Shown one piece after another: positions 9,901-17,613 of a stretch of DNA of 64,000 nucleotides (the stretch's first letter is position 1; every line of letters begins with the position of its first letter). This stretch comes from an uncultured Elusimicrobia bacterium (GTDB taxonomy: Bacteria > Elusimicrobiota > Elusimicrobia > UBA1565 > UBA9628), in NCBI GenBank assembly GCA_903830945.1, contig CAIKVT010000060.1, forward strand, positions 62,001-126,000. Reading direction: 5' to 3'. The notes beneath the pieces are model-generated. The model saw only the letters and a list, made by a program, of their open reading frames with translations, had not been told where the DNA came from and made no database searches. Position numbers and translations under genes: made by a program.

Positions 9901-9966
9901 GATTCCAAGGACCGCGAGGACGGCCCCGACTTTAAACAAGGTCTTTAAAAGTGATTGGGTTTTCAT
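6928..9966 (-). CDS. AsmA family protein with internal repeats
   Basis: A 1012-residue AsmA-like protein. It has one N-terminal membrane helix (residues about 10-30) and then the AsmA N-terminal domain (YLTPQRVRDLIVSQARKSL, VSLGNISVSL). The C-terminal AsmA region includes GNAKLLVAGGDFNNIG and the AQVGRVAPMDIKVTGSF segment near the end. Such proteins are inner-membrane anchored, extend across the periplasm as a beta-taco groove, and are linked to phospholipid transport to the outer membrane. The central part holds four tandem repeats of about 75 residues. A TATAAT box lies 9 bases before its ATG. Confidence 0.85.
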   Translation of the reverse strand: MKTQSLLKTLFKVGAVLAVLGIIGLGIGTWALQRYLTPQRVRDLIVSQARKSLQREVSLGNISVSLVHGLVVEKFAISERPDFKAGRFAEADSFSVRLGLLPLLHGQLVVDKVVADGLKVSVIQRADGSFNFSDLAGSTVPTTGGAPAGPALSLFVKKAALRNAHISYQDAAAGQDLKVAVASAKVSDFRLDGPFSAEVDLRAEGKVSGRPVASAVSFSGKVDIGNGNPERMSAVIKQFHIEDSGRELRISGKVSNLTAPKLDVAAVLSLSGAELASVEAKGVVTNTGHRPAADLALKLHTPGFDPQNAAIKAFVSLPLPKAVKVPEASLEGRLRLSGEELAFDGLKAQAKFGTVEASGRLARLYSGRPEPDLKVVVHLDVPETKAASVPGVKLPAGLVLPAAKMDVDLTLQGWDIAINSLRVKAEGFFMDAAGTVRDLMGKPQPGTLKAKAHLELPRTKASAMPFVKLPEGVMIPACVVDVDLTLKAWDASINNLRLKAEGSFVEASGAVRDLMGKPKAQDFKAKVHLDFPVTKASDIPFVQLPPGLVIPATVVDAALRSDGEDVTLDSLHLKTQAGEADVKGMVRKVLSGKPEPALSVQAKLDLPAFKSSDIPFPQVPAGLTVPASLWEITAAGGLDSLNIGRLHAVLGKNDLEVSGTVKAARSADPALDLLFKCRSFVLDELTSITSQTRELKLGGRGFFAIGVSGPLSKFLLSGKMKFQSLGVTVAGLPLSDFTGTASFDERRIDIPNLTGKVADGTLQMDLTVKNYRAAPYVDLVASLDRFDLGKYLTAKAVLAAQKKERESAKPKAEQMSKASPLATRGRFSVGELRHPNVTAKDVKVSWELDGITPDMKSLGGNAKLLVAGGDFNNIGKLATQSPLVKVLIFPLLIIQKIGSIGGIHIFPDFNNISFTEIAGDYAFDKGLMTLKDTHLYSDAAQVQSEGAIDLPSERLDLTVTAQVGRVAPMDIKVTGSFDKPVTKTQLGKFIKDLFQRAPAQEQPAAAPSEGGQ
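7955..8851 (-). repeat. Four tandem ~75-residue repeats inside the AsmA gene
   Basis: Four consecutive units each start with a beta strand of the HLDxP type, followed by TKAS-IPF-LP-GLVIPA and a later VRDLMGKP or similar. The middle two units are closest to each other. Unit length is about 225 bases, without shifts. Confidence 0.8.
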
Positions 9967-9975
9967 ACGCGAGTG

Positions 9976-9981
9976 ATTATA
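9976..9981 (-). promoter_or_regulatory. Putative -10 box of the AsmA gene, leaderless start
   Basis: A perfect TATAAT on the minus strand, preceded by TTTGC (extended -10, identical to that of orn). It is 9 bases from the ATG. Confidence 0.6.
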
Positions 9982-10000
9982 GCAAAGTGCCTGGGAAAGC

Positions 10001-10029
10001 TTGCCCGACCTCGCTTGAATTGATAAATT
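10001..10029 (+). promoter_or_regulatory. Putative promoter of the S1 protease gene, leaderless start
   Basis: TTGCCC (10001-10006), a 17-base spacer and TAAATT (10024-10029). Only 6 bases separate the box from the ATG at 10036. Confidence 0.45.
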
Positions 10030-10035
10030 AAAGCC

Positions 10036-11973
10036 ATGAATCCTAGAGCGACCCTCTCCCTTCTTCTGTCCCTATCTTTGTGCTTGGCGGCCATCCCGGT
10101 CCACGCGACCTCCTCCGATAGAGCCCGGCCCGTTCCTTCCAAAAGTCCTTCCATCTCATCGCTGCTCAAGCGCGTCGCAGATTACATCAACTCCGACCCG
10201 GTGCAGAAGGCACCGGTCGCTGTGGCCGTGGCCGCGGTTCGCGGCGGCATCCCAACGGACCAGGGCGAGAACCTCGACCAACGGCTGCTGGACCGGGCCG
10301 ACTATCTTCGCCAGAAGCTCCTACTTGGGCCTTCCCCGAAGAACGACAAGCAGCTCAAGACGATTTACCGCGCCCTGGCTCTCTCCCAATGGGTCCAGGC
10401 GCTGGAACTCAACTCCAAGGCCGAAGTGGCGCAGGAGATATCGTCCGCTTTCAAGGAGTTCTCCGTCACGCCACCGGCCCTGCCCGAAGGGCTGCGCTCC
10501 TTGCTGATGGGCCCTGCCGACGCCATGAACGATAAAGCCTTAGTGGCCGCGGGCTGGGGCGCATATGTCCGGGATTTGACCCCGCCCGTGACGGACGAGG
10601 CGCCGCCGGCCACGAATTTGATGGCCCCGCCGCAGACCGCGCGCCTCGATGAGACGCTCAAGAGCCTGCAGGATTCCTGGACGAGGAAGGCTCTGCCCAA
10701 ACAGCAGGAGGCAGAGGCGCATTTCCTGGCCGGGCAGATTTATGTCCAACTCACGAACGCGCAGTACCCGGGTATGGCGGCGGCATCCGAGGGAACATCG
10801 TCCATCGTCGGCGCTGCCGCGCCGACGCCCGTTGCGCCCCGTCTCGCGGCGGCGCAGCCGGATGAGCCGGCGCCCAGCTCCGGGCCGGAGTTCAACCCGC
10901 GCTCCATCTACGCCAAGGCTTCGCCCGCCGTGGTGCTCATCCTCTGTTCGGACAAGGACGGCGGCGGCGAACTGGGCAGCGGCAGCATCCTGGATGTCTC
11001 TGGAAAGATCTTGACCAACGCGCATGTGGTCATCCGCGACTCCACGCGCCAGCCGTGGCCCACCATCCGGGTCTACTTCAAACCGGCCAAGATGACCGGC
11101 GACCCGCGGCAGGACCTAGTCAACCCCGTGGATGCAGAGGTCGTGCAGTACGACTCCAGCCTGGACCTGGCCCTCATCCAGACCAAGGCTGCGCCGCCGC
11201 GGCCGGCGACCTTATCCTTGGGCGACCCGGAAGGAGTCTCGGTCGGCGACCGCGTGGCCGCCATCGGGCACCCGGAGCAAGGCGGCATGTGGACCTTGAC
11301 CACGGGCATCGTGAGCACCGTGATCGCAAACCTGGGCAATGTCCAGGGCAAGAAGGGCTTCCAGACAGACGCCTCCATTAACCGCGGCAATTCGGGCGGG
11401 CCCTTGGTGGATGCCTCGGGCAACATCATCGGCGTGAACACCCTGATGTCGCGCAAAGCGGCCGACGGGCTGGCCATCACGGGCGTGAACTACGCGGTGC
11501 GCGCGGACGTAGCCAAGCGTTGGCTGGCTCAGAAGGCGGGCCTGCAGCTCGCCTATGCCGGTCCTGTGGTGGGCGAAGCCGCGGCCGCCGTGGCCATGAA
11601 CGCTCCCGTTCAAGAAACAATCGTTCCGGCGCCTCGCAAACCCGTGGTCCTGCCCCCAGCCCAGCCCCCGGCGGTTGCCGCATCGTCTATCCCCTCTGAA
11701 CTTCCCATAGCCAACCGCACCATGCCCCCGCCGCCGCCGACCATGCGCGAGGGCGTGACGCAGGCAGGCCGGGCGGGACGCATCCTGCCGCCGAAACCGG
11801 CGCGGGCCGCTGCTGCGACCCCGGCGCCGCCGGCCAAGGACGCCAAGCACCAGACAGTGACCGAAAGCCAGCCCTATGATCGTGACGCGGTCATCGAAGC
11901 CCAGATCAAGGAGATGGAGAACCTGGGCGAAGAGATGCACCAGGAAATCATGAAGCGCCAAGGGAGCCATTGA
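10036..11973 (+). CDS. Secreted trypsin-like (S1C/DegP-type) serine protease
   Basis: This 645-residue protein has a signal peptide (cleaved near VHATSS), a helical N-terminal region of about 250 residues, and a trypsin-like domain. The triad is His330 in TNAHVV, Asp377 in LDLALI and Ser453 in RGNSGGPL. After the protease domain there is no PDZ domain but a Pro/Ala-rich low-complexity stretch ending in a charged helix. It is therefore not a standard DegP. It overlaps the following NlpC/P60 gene region, suggesting an operon for envelope proteolysis and peptidoglycan turnover. Confidence 0.85.
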   Translation: MNPRATLSLLLSLSLCLAAIPVHATSSDRARPVPSKSPSISSLLKRVADYINSDPVQKAPVAVAVAAVRGGIPTDQGENLDQRLLDRADYLRQKLLLGPSPKNDKQLKTIYRALALSQWVQALELNSKAEVAQEISSAFKEFSVTPPALPEGLRSLLMGPADAMNDKALVAAGWGAYVRDLTPPVTDEAPPATNLMAPPQTARLDETLKSLQDSWTRKALPKQQEAEAHFLAGQIYVQLTNAQYPGMAAASEGTSSIVGAAAPTPVAPRLAAAQPDEPAPSSGPEFNPRSIYAKASPAVVLILCSDKDGGGELGSGSILDVSGKILTNAHVVIRDSTRQPWPTIRVYFKPAKMTGDPRQDLVNPVDAEVVQYDSSLDLALIQTKAAPPRPATLSLGDPEGVSVGDRVAAIGHPEQGGMWTLTTGIVSTVIANLGNVQGKKGFQTDASINRGNSGGPLVDASGNIIGVNTLMSRKAADGLAITGVNYAVRADVAKRWLAQKAGLQLAYAGPVVGEAAAAVAMNAPVQETIVPAPRKPVVLPPAQPPAVAASSIPSELPIANRTMPPPPPTMREGVTQAGRAGRILPPKPARAAAATPAPPAKDAKHQTVTESQPYDRDAVIEAQIKEMENLGEEMHQEIMKRQGSH

Positions 11974-11975
11974 CC

Positions 11976-13340
11976 ATGTCCAAGACCATCCGCGCCGTCC
12001 TGGCCTTGCTGCTTCTGGGTTTGACCGCTGCCCCGTGCCGCGCCGAGGCCCGACAGAACCTGATCGAGTACGTCAGCGCGAACCTGAAAATGGACGGGGG
12101 CTTGCCCCCGGCCGAACAGGCTCGCATCGTCTCCGCGGTGCGCGCGCGCTTCGCGGACTACGGGCTCAAGGTGGTGCCGGCCAAGGACACCACGTCGGCT
12201 GATGTGGTGATGCGAATGATCATCGAGGGCGTGTTCGACCAGAGCCCTGAGAACCGGATCGCGGACGTGGCTTTCGCGGCCTGGCAGGCTCTGTCGCGAG
12301 GCGCTCCGCCTGAAGTGGTGGAAGGCATCGCGCTCTACGGCTACCGCAAGAAGATCAGCGGCGAGGTCATCAGCGCCTGGGCCAGCGGCTACAAGAACCT
12401 GACCGACGCGAAGGTTCCGCCGGAAGTGGCCGCGGATTTGATCCGCAACGCGATGGAAAAGGACTGGGATCTTTCGACCTTCAACCTCTTCAAACAGAAC
12501 ATGTACGCGGCGGCCAAGGCGCGCTTCAATATGCGCGATTATGCGACTTACCTTTTCGGGACCTACCTGGCGGGCCAGAAGCTGCCGGGCGCCACGGCCG
12601 CGGACACGATGGGCTATTTCAAGAAATGCGCCTTAGCCAAGATCCAGCCGAAGCTCCCCCCCTATCAGGGCGTATTCTCGACCAAACCGTCAGAAAAAAT
12701 CGTCTATGAGGTCCAACCAATGCCAGAGGCTCCCGCGCCTCAGCCCGAACCGGTGCGGCCGACTGTGGAGCCGTCTCAGCCCGCGCAGCCAACCCCGGAG
12801 CCGGTCAAGCCGGCGGTGGAGCCGGCCGCGCCCGCGACCGAGGAGACACCTGCCCATCCGACGCAGACCGCGCCGGTAAAGCCCGCGGCTCCGGTCAAGC
12901 CGGCAGCGACGCCGAAGCCCGCGCCTCATCAGCCGACCCCTGCGGAATTGGGGCTGGCCATGGGTGCGCTGTGGCCCGGCCTGTATGCCTCAGCTCAGAC
13001 TTATCTGGGCACGCCTTATGTCTGGGGCGGCACCACTCACCAGGGCATCGATTGCTCGGCCTTCACGCAGAATTCCTACGGCGAGAACAAGGTGCGCATT
13101 CCGCGCGTGAGCCGCGACCAATGGAAGACAGGCGACACTATCCAATGGAAGGACCTGCAGAAAGGGGATCTGGTGTTCTTCAACACCATGGGCGCGGGTG
13201 TCTCCCATGTAGGCCTGGTCGTGGACCCTGTAGGCCCCAAGTTCTTCCACGCTTCTTCGTCGCACGGGGTGATGCAGCAAGATCTCAGCAAGAACTATTA
13301 CAAGACGCGGTATCTTGGCGCACGGCGAATAATCCCGTGA
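11976..13340 (+). CDS. Secreted NlpC/P60 peptidoglycan endopeptidase
   Basis: A protein of 454 residues with a signal peptide (ends near PCRAEA), a helical N-terminal domain (residues about 30-235), a Pro/Glu/Ala-rich linker and a C-terminal NlpC/P60 domain. The catalytic residues are Cys360 in GIDCSAF, His411 in VSHVGLVV and a polar third residue near FFHASSS. The family cuts stem peptides of peptidoglycan. The ATG at 11976 has AAGGGAG 10 bases upstream; a TTG at 11970 is also in frame. It lies 2 bases after the S1 protease stop. Confidence 0.85.
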   Translation: MSKTIRAVLALLLLGLTAAPCRAEARQNLIEYVSANLKMDGGLPPAEQARIVSAVRARFADYGLKVVPAKDTTSADVVMRMIIEGVFDQSPENRIADVAFAAWQALSRGAPPEVVEGIALYGYRKKISGEVISAWASGYKNLTDAKVPPEVAADLIRNAMEKDWDLSTFNLFKQNMYAAAKARFNMRDYATYLFGTYLAGQKLPGATAADTMGYFKKCALAKIQPKLPPYQGVFSTKPSEKIVYEVQPMPEAPAPQPEPVRPTVEPSQPAQPTPEPVKPAVEPAAPATEETPAHPTQTAPVKPAAPVKPAATPKPAPHQPTPAELGLAMGALWPGLYASAQTYLGTPYVWGGTTHQGIDCSAFTQNSYGENKVRIPRVSRDQWKTGDTIQWKDLQKGDLVFFNTMGAGVSHVGLVVDPVGPKFFHASSSHGVMQQDLSKNYYKTRYLGARRIIP

Positions 13341-13387
13341 CCTGCGCATCAGTCGGTTGACCCAGAAGAGTTAGCTGAGGAGGAAAA

Positions 13388-13678
13388 ATGAAGAAATCAC
13401 GATGGATATTCGCAGGTGTTTTAGCTGTGGCGGCAGTGGCTGCATTCGGACGTTGGACGCTCGGCCAGGAGTCTCAAAAAAAGATGCCTTCGATGGGCAT
13501 GCCTCCAATGATAGGGATGATGGGCGGTGGCAGTCCCTCGGTCACGGCCACGGAGAAGGGGGTTTACGTCGTGGTCGGGAACAGGATTTACCGGCTCGAT
13601 CCCGATACGCTTGCGGTGCGCGCTAAGGCTGCCCTGCCATCGCCATTATCGGGCTCGAAGGAAGATACGACGCCATAG
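13388..13678 (+). CDS. Small exported protein, propeller-like fragment
   Basis: A 96-residue protein with an N-terminal signal or anchor helix, a Met/Gly-rich segment (MPPMIGMMGGG) and a short module GVYVVVGNRIYRLDPDTL. That last phrase resembles one blade of a beta-propeller as found in PQQ-like repeats. A good AGGAGGA site precedes the ATG. It follows the NlpC gene by 47 bases and may be its operon partner. The function is unknown. Confidence 0.55.
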   Translation: MKKSRWIFAGVLAVAAVAAFGRWTLGQESQKKMPSMGMPPMIGMMGGGSPSVTATEKGVYVVVGNRIYRLDPDTLAVRAKAALPSPLSGSKEDTTP

Positions 13679-13681
13679 GCG

Positions 13682-14461
13682 TCAGTGGTAGCACTCGATG
13701 GCGCCGGTGGAGTCCATGTAATAGGCATCCCAGCTCCATTCACAGGTAATCAGCGGAAACCACCAGTTGGCCCACATACCGCTCGAGACGTGCCCGGTCA
13801 TTTCAATGGCGTCATAGGGGCGGCCGGAGGCTGCATAAAACTGGTATTTCGTTCTGCAACGGCCCGTAGCGCCGGAGTAACCTTTGGCCTGACAAAGCAT
13901 GTCCCCGGCATCGGTCACGGAGTTGACGTAGCCAGATTGGCCCCATTGTTTAGCGGGCCACCAATAGTAGGCATAGCTACCGTTAGTAGCAAGCGCGGCC
14001 CCGCTGTCGGCCACCACTGAGTCGCTCATAGGCAGCCAGATGGTTTGACGGAAAGCCTGGACCCAGCTCGTCCCGTTATAATACTCCATCTCGTTGGCCG
14101 TCGTGTTGTAAATCATCAGACCGGCGACCGCGGGCGAGATCATGTCGCGCTGAGCAGTAGTCATCCGAGGCGGGAGCAAGCCGGCGACCGTCGAGGTGAC
14201 GTCAAGGCTGGCGCTCGGATTCGGGGTGATGGTGCCGATACCGACATTGCTGCCTTGCGTCGCTAGGACTGTTTTCCCGGTCGTGCTTATCCGTTTGTAA
14301 ACCCCGGAGGGAGCCGGGTAATACGTGGTCATCGTCATGCTCTCGGAAACCAATTCATTGGCGCTGCAGCACAGCATCAGGACCGCCGCCCCCCAGACGA
14401 ACATCCGGCGCGAAACCTTGATGCGGATGGTGATATCACGGTCCATCATCACTGATTCCAT
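13682..14461 (-). CDS. Secreted tail-fibre-like surface protein
   Basis: This 259-residue protein has an N-terminal membrane/signal segment and then TYYPAPSGVYKRISTTG, SNVGIGTITPNPSASLDV and LLPPRMTTAQRD, GLMIYNTTANEMEYYNGTSW. The VGIGT and PPRMTTAQR phrases are typical of tail-fibre-like or surface proteins in Bacteroidota and related groups. TYYPAPSG after the signal peptide is a pattern I connect with Elusimicrobiota. The C-terminal third is Trp/Tyr/Cys-rich. GGAGAT precedes the start. Surface display is inferred. Confidence 0.6.
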   Translation of the reverse strand: MESVMMDRDITIRIKVSRRMFVWGAAVLMLCCSANELVSESMTMTTYYPAPSGVYKRISTTGKTVLATQGSNVGIGTITPNPSASLDVTSTVAGLLPPRMTTAQRDMISPAVAGLMIYNTTANEMEYYNGTSWVQAFRQTIWLPMSDSVVADSGAALATNGSYAYYWWPAKQWGQSGYVNSVTDAGDMLCQAKGYSGATGRCRTKYQFYAASGRPYDAIEMTGHVSSGMWANWWFPLITCEWSWDAYYMDSTGAIECYH

Positions 14462-14537
14462 ATCTCCAATATCGCATCATATCATAATAGTCGCGGAGAA
14501 GAAAAAATCGACTCGGACGAAAAAAGTGACAGACTCG

Positions 14538-15761
14538 CTAGCAAGCGGACGCCCTTGCCTCGTCGACAACCACCGCCGGCAGCAGCCACCAGCAGGCGAA
14601 CGTGCACACCGACCCGATTAGGATGAGTACGGCCGCGGCGCAATAGGCAGGATTGGCAGCGGCCGCGAACACCTGCCGCATCCGGTCGTACAGCATCCCG
14701 CCCACCGTGTTCGAAGCCAGCGCCGCCAGGTTGAAGACCGCCATATAAACCGCGAAAGCCGTGGCCTCGGCATGCTTCGGGCAGGACTGAGCGGCCAGGT
14801 CCATCAAAGCCAGCCTGAACACCACTCCCAAGAACCCAAAGATCACCGTCAGCACACCGGCCGACACCGGCCCCAGGTAGAAAAGATAAAGGAGGCTCAT
14901 CGTCCCGGACACCAATATCCCGACACGCAAAAAGCGTCCAGCACCCCGCTGTCGGATCGTCGTGCCGAAAAAAGCCGCGCCTGCGACCCCAGCCGCCCCG
15001 CCCATAGTGCTCAGCGCCCCAATGTACACCGGCCCTAGGCGCAGAGCCTCGCTCTGATAATAGAACTGCGCCGAGCCCAGGAAAGGATAGAAGCTCCACA
15101 AAAAGATCATCAGGCACAAAGCCCAGAAGCTCTTCTTGCGCATCATCCCCATCAGGCTGCGCACCCCCTCGCGGGCCGGCTCGCGAGCCGGCAGTTCCTT
15201 CACCCAGACCGCGGAGACCGCGATCATCAGCGGGAACATCGCGGCCAAAGCGAACACCGTGCGCATGGAGGCGTGCGCTGAAAGCCAGCCGCCGCCGATC
15301 CCCGTCAGCGCCAAGGTCGCGTAAAGCGTGCCGATCTGCACCGACTGGTAGGTCCCGGTCTTCCCCGCGGCCTTGCCCGCCTGCACCATCACCCCGTCGC
15401 AAACCACGTCGCAGAAGACCACGGAGAAATTAACCGCGGTCAACAGGGCTAAAAGGGACGCGTAGCGGTGCGTCGGATAAGTCGCCAGGATCAGCCAGCA
15501 GGCCGACCCCAGCAGGGCTCCGAGGACCAGATGCGGCCGCCGCAGGCCCCCGGGCAGGCGCACCAGGTCTGTCAGAAGGCCGAAGAGCGGCTTGATCACG
15601 AACGGCGCCGTCATCCAAGCCACGAAAACAGCCGCTTGACCGGCGCTGAGTTTCAGACCGTCTTTGAGCAGATAGTTGACCGGCTCATAGACGATGCCGG
15701 CCATGCCTTGCGCGAAATAGTTGACGGCGCAGAACAGATAGAGGCTGTCGAATCCAGACAC
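14538..15761 (-). CDS. Folate-biopterin (BT1-like) / MFS transporter
   Basis: A 407-residue integral membrane protein with about 12 predicted helices. The N-terminal pattern GMAGIVYEPVNYLLKDGLKLSAGQ, split over residues 19-42, and PFVIKPLFGLLTDL are typical of BT1/FBT-type major facilitator proteins. FCDVVCDGVMV is another family mark. The substrate cannot be read from sequence; pterins or folates are the family default. The GTG start is 8 bases from a TAGAAT box on the minus strand, divergent to the next gene. Confidence 0.75.
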   Translation of the reverse strand: MSGFDSLYLFCAVNYFAQGMAGIVYEPVNYLLKDGLKLSAGQAAVFVAWMTAPFVIKPLFGLLTDLVRLPGGLRRPHLVLGALLGSACWLILATYPTHRYASLLALLTAVNFSVVFCDVVCDGVMVQAGKAAGKTGTYQSVQIGTLYATLALTGIGGGWLSAHASMRTVFALAAMFPLMIAVSAVWVKELPAREPAREGVRSLMGMMRKKSFWALCLMIFLWSFYPFLGSAQFYYQSEALRLGPVYIGALSTMGGAAGVAGAAFFGTTIRQRGAGRFLRVGILVSGTMSLLYLFYLGPVSAGVLTVIFGFLGVVFRLALMDLAAQSCPKHAEATAFAVYMAVFNLAALASNTVGGMLYDRMRQVFAAAANPAYCAAAVLILIGSVCTFACWWLLPAVVVDEARASAC

Positions 15762-15769
15762 GGGCGCAG

Positions 15770-15775
15770 ATTCTA
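15770..15775 (-). promoter_or_regulatory. Putative -10 box of the MFS gene, leaderless start
   Basis: TAGAAT preceded by TGC on the minus strand, 8 bases from the GTG start. It lies in the 47-base divergent intergenic region. Confidence 0.5.
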
Positions 15776-15796
15776 GCAGTTTGGATTAAATCTATG

Positions 15797-15802
15797 TAGA
15801 AT
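15797..15802 (+). promoter_or_regulatory. Putative -10 box of the 15809 gene, leaderless start
   Basis: TAGAAT on the plus strand, 6 bases before the ATG at 15809. No Shine-Dalgarno sequence is seen. Confidence 0.45.
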
Positions 15803-15808
15803 GGTGTC

Positions 15809-16378
15809 ATGGCGACGCTTGCACTGCTGTTCTTCGGATTCCTCGGTTCCGCTCAAGCCCAGAAACACTCCGCTGATCCCGCCCCGGCACCGAATATGGA
15901 GGAGCGGTCGCAGGAATATCAATCCGATCAGACCGGACCGCAGGATCCGCCACCCGACTCGCCAGCCGACGAAACTTCCGCCGATAATAACAAGCAGTCC
16001 AGCTCCACGCCCATGGCCCTCGACGACGCGCGCCTGAATTTTCCCACCGTCATCGAAAGTTTCATCGCAGAGCATAGCCCCCACGGCTACTGGCCGCTCA
16101 AACAGAAGACCACGGGCAAGGTGCTCAAACTGAAATTCAAGAGCATCCTGCCCAAAAGCGTCCGCCAGCTCAAGGAGGGCCTCTACTTAGGCCGCGCGGT
16201 CCTGCGCGAGGTCCAAGCGGACTCCCCAATCACGGCCGACTTTACCGTGGACTTCAGCGGCAGCCGATGGAAGGTCGAAGGCATGCGCTTGGTCTCCGCC
16301 ACCCCCCCGACTCGCAAGCCGCACCGTAAAGCCCCGCCCCGATCGCCCTCCAAAAAGAAGCCCGCGACGCCGGACTGA
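15809..16378 (+). CDS. Secreted protein of unknown function
   Basis: A 189-residue protein with a short signal peptide (ends near GSAQAQ), a Pro/Ser/Asp-rich disordered segment, and a folded core of about 100 residues (LDDARLNFPTVIESFIAEHS to WKVEGMRLV). The tail is basic and proline-rich. I do not recognise a family. It is transcribed divergently from the MFS gene and converges on tatC. Confidence 0.55.
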   Translation: MATLALLFFGFLGSAQAQKHSADPAPAPNMEERSQEYQSDQTGPQDPPPDSPADETSADNNKQSSSTPMALDDARLNFPTVIESFIAEHSPHGYWPLKQKTTGKVLKLKFKSILPKSVRQLKEGLYLGRAVLREVQADSPITADFTVDFSGSRWKVEGMRLVSATPPTRKPHRKAPPRSPSKKKPATPD

Positions 16379-17107
16379 TCAGCGCAGGACTAAAAGAGTC
16401 AACTCGAAGATGAGGATCGTGGGAGCGGCCAGGGCGATCTGCGAGAATGCGTCCGGCGCCGGGGTCAGCACGCCGGCTACGATGAAGGCGCCCAAATAGA
16501 CGAAGCGCCAACGACTGCGCAGGGTCCGGCGCGAGACGATACCCATTCGGTTGAGCAGCACCAGCACGATCGGCATCTGGAACACTCCCCCGAAGGCCAG
16601 GGCCAGCCCCGTCACGAACCCCAGATAGCCGCTCAGCGTCATGAGCGGCCGTATCTCTTCGCTGCCGAAGGCCAGAAGGAACCTCATCGCCGACGGCACC
16701 ACCACGAACATCGCGATGGCCGCGCCCAGAGCGAAGAGCAGATAGGAGACGGCCGCTAGGGCGAAGACCAGCCGGCGCAACTTCGGGCTGAAAGCCCGCG
16801 CCACGAAGAGCCAGACCTGGTGCAGGATCAGCGGCAGGACGGCCAGCAGTCCCGTGAAAGCCGCCGCCTTGAGCCGGACCATGAAGGCCTCGGTCGGCAG
16901 AGTGAACACCACGCCGCCCGCGCTGCGGGCCAACCAAGTCAGCAGCTTTCCCGACCATCCGTAACAGAGCGCCGTTCCCGCCCCCCAGTAGAGCAGACAG
17001 AAGATGAGCCTACGGCGCAGCTCCACCAGATGGGCCGTCAGCGGCTCAGCCGGGTCCTGAACGCTGCTGAAGTCGCTGCTGGAGTCCACTAGAAGACGTA
17101 CTGGCAC
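16379..17107 (-). CDS. tatC: Twin-arginine translocase subunit TatC
   Basis: A 242-residue, six-helix membrane protein. Family marks are LTAHLVELRRRL near the N-terminus, FTLPTEAFMVRLKAA, and GVLTPAPDAFSQIALAAP before the last helices. TatC recognises the RR signal and starts export of folded proteins. The GTG at 17107 has AGGAG 9 bases upstream; it overlaps the upstream adenylyltransferase gene by 19 bases. No tatA/B gene is in the window. Confidence 0.9.
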   Translation of the reverse strand: MPVRLLVDSSSDFSSVQDPAEPLTAHLVELRRRLIFCLLYWGAGTALCYGWSGKLLTWLARSAGGVVFTLPTEAFMVRLKAAAFTGLLAVLPLILHQVWLFVARAFSPKLRRLVFALAAVSYLLFALGAAIAMFVVVPSAMRFLLAFGSEEIRPLMTLSGYLGFVTGLALAFGGVFQMPIVLVLLNRMGIVSRRTLRSRWRFVYLGAFIVAGVLTPAPDAFSQIALAAPTILIFELTLLVLR

Positions 17108-17487
17108 GCGTGGTGCTCCTCTTTGCCGGGGCTCCAGGGCAGAAAAACGACCCTCACGCCTAGTTCCCGCACGGCCGTCACTGTGGCGGCATCGGGCAGC
17201 CTTTGATCGTAGCCCAGGGCGAGTATGTCCACACGCTCGCGACGCAGGCTCTCAGCGAAGCTCCCCGCCGCGCCGACTACGACCCTGTCGGCCACACCCA
17301 GCGCCAGGATGCGCCGCCGGCGCTCCCGAATGGGCACCGCATTGGGCTTATGGTTGTGCGCATCGTTAGCCAGGACGACGACCAGCCGGCCGCCCAGCGC
17401 CCGGGCCAGGCGCAGCGCGCGCAGGTGGGCCTTATGCACGCGGTTGAAGCAGCCGGCTACGAAGACCGTCTCCTGATGTTCACTCAC
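17089..17487 (-). CDS. Cytidylyltransferase-like nucleotidyltransferase
   Basis: This 132-residue protein has the nucleotidyltransferase fold. The N-terminal VAGCFNRVHKAHLRAL holds the HxxH motif (usually HxGH, here HKAH), and the region IPIRERRRRI and DILALGYDQ match small cytidylyltransferase-like enzymes such as RibL or TagD types. It should transfer AMP or CMP to a phosphorylated small molecule. The substrate is unknown. It heads a two-gene operon with tatC. Its GTG start is 9 bases from a TAAAAT box. Confidence 0.8.
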   Translation of the reverse strand: MSEHQETVFVAGCFNRVHKAHLRALRLARALGGRLVVVLANDAHNHKPNAVPIRERRRRILALGVADRVVVGAAGSFAESLRRERVDILALGYDQRLPDAATVTAVRELGVRVVFLPWSPGKEEHHACQYVF

Positions 17488-17496
17488 TGCTCTATG

Positions 17497-17502
17497 ATTT
17501 TA
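17497..17502 (-). promoter_or_regulatory. Putative -10 box of the nucleotidyltransferase gene, leaderless start
   Basis: TAAAAT preceded by TGA (extended -10) on the minus strand, 9 bases before the GTG start. Confidence 0.5.
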
Positions 17503-17531
17503 TCATTTTGCCTCTGCAATTCCGGCCGTGC

Positions 17532-17560
17532 TTGACAAGGCGTCAGCAACGGGATAAACT
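17532..17560 (+). promoter_or_regulatory. Sigma70-type promoter of the DUF3015 gene
   Basis: Perfect TTGACA (17532-17537), a 17-base spacer and TAAACT (17555-17560). It is followed by a leader with an AAGGAGAG ribosome binding site. Confidence 0.65.
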
Positions 17561-17613
17561 CTTTTTGTCTTGAAGCGTCCGTAAAATTTTAAATGCGGGA
17601 CAAAGGAGAGAGC

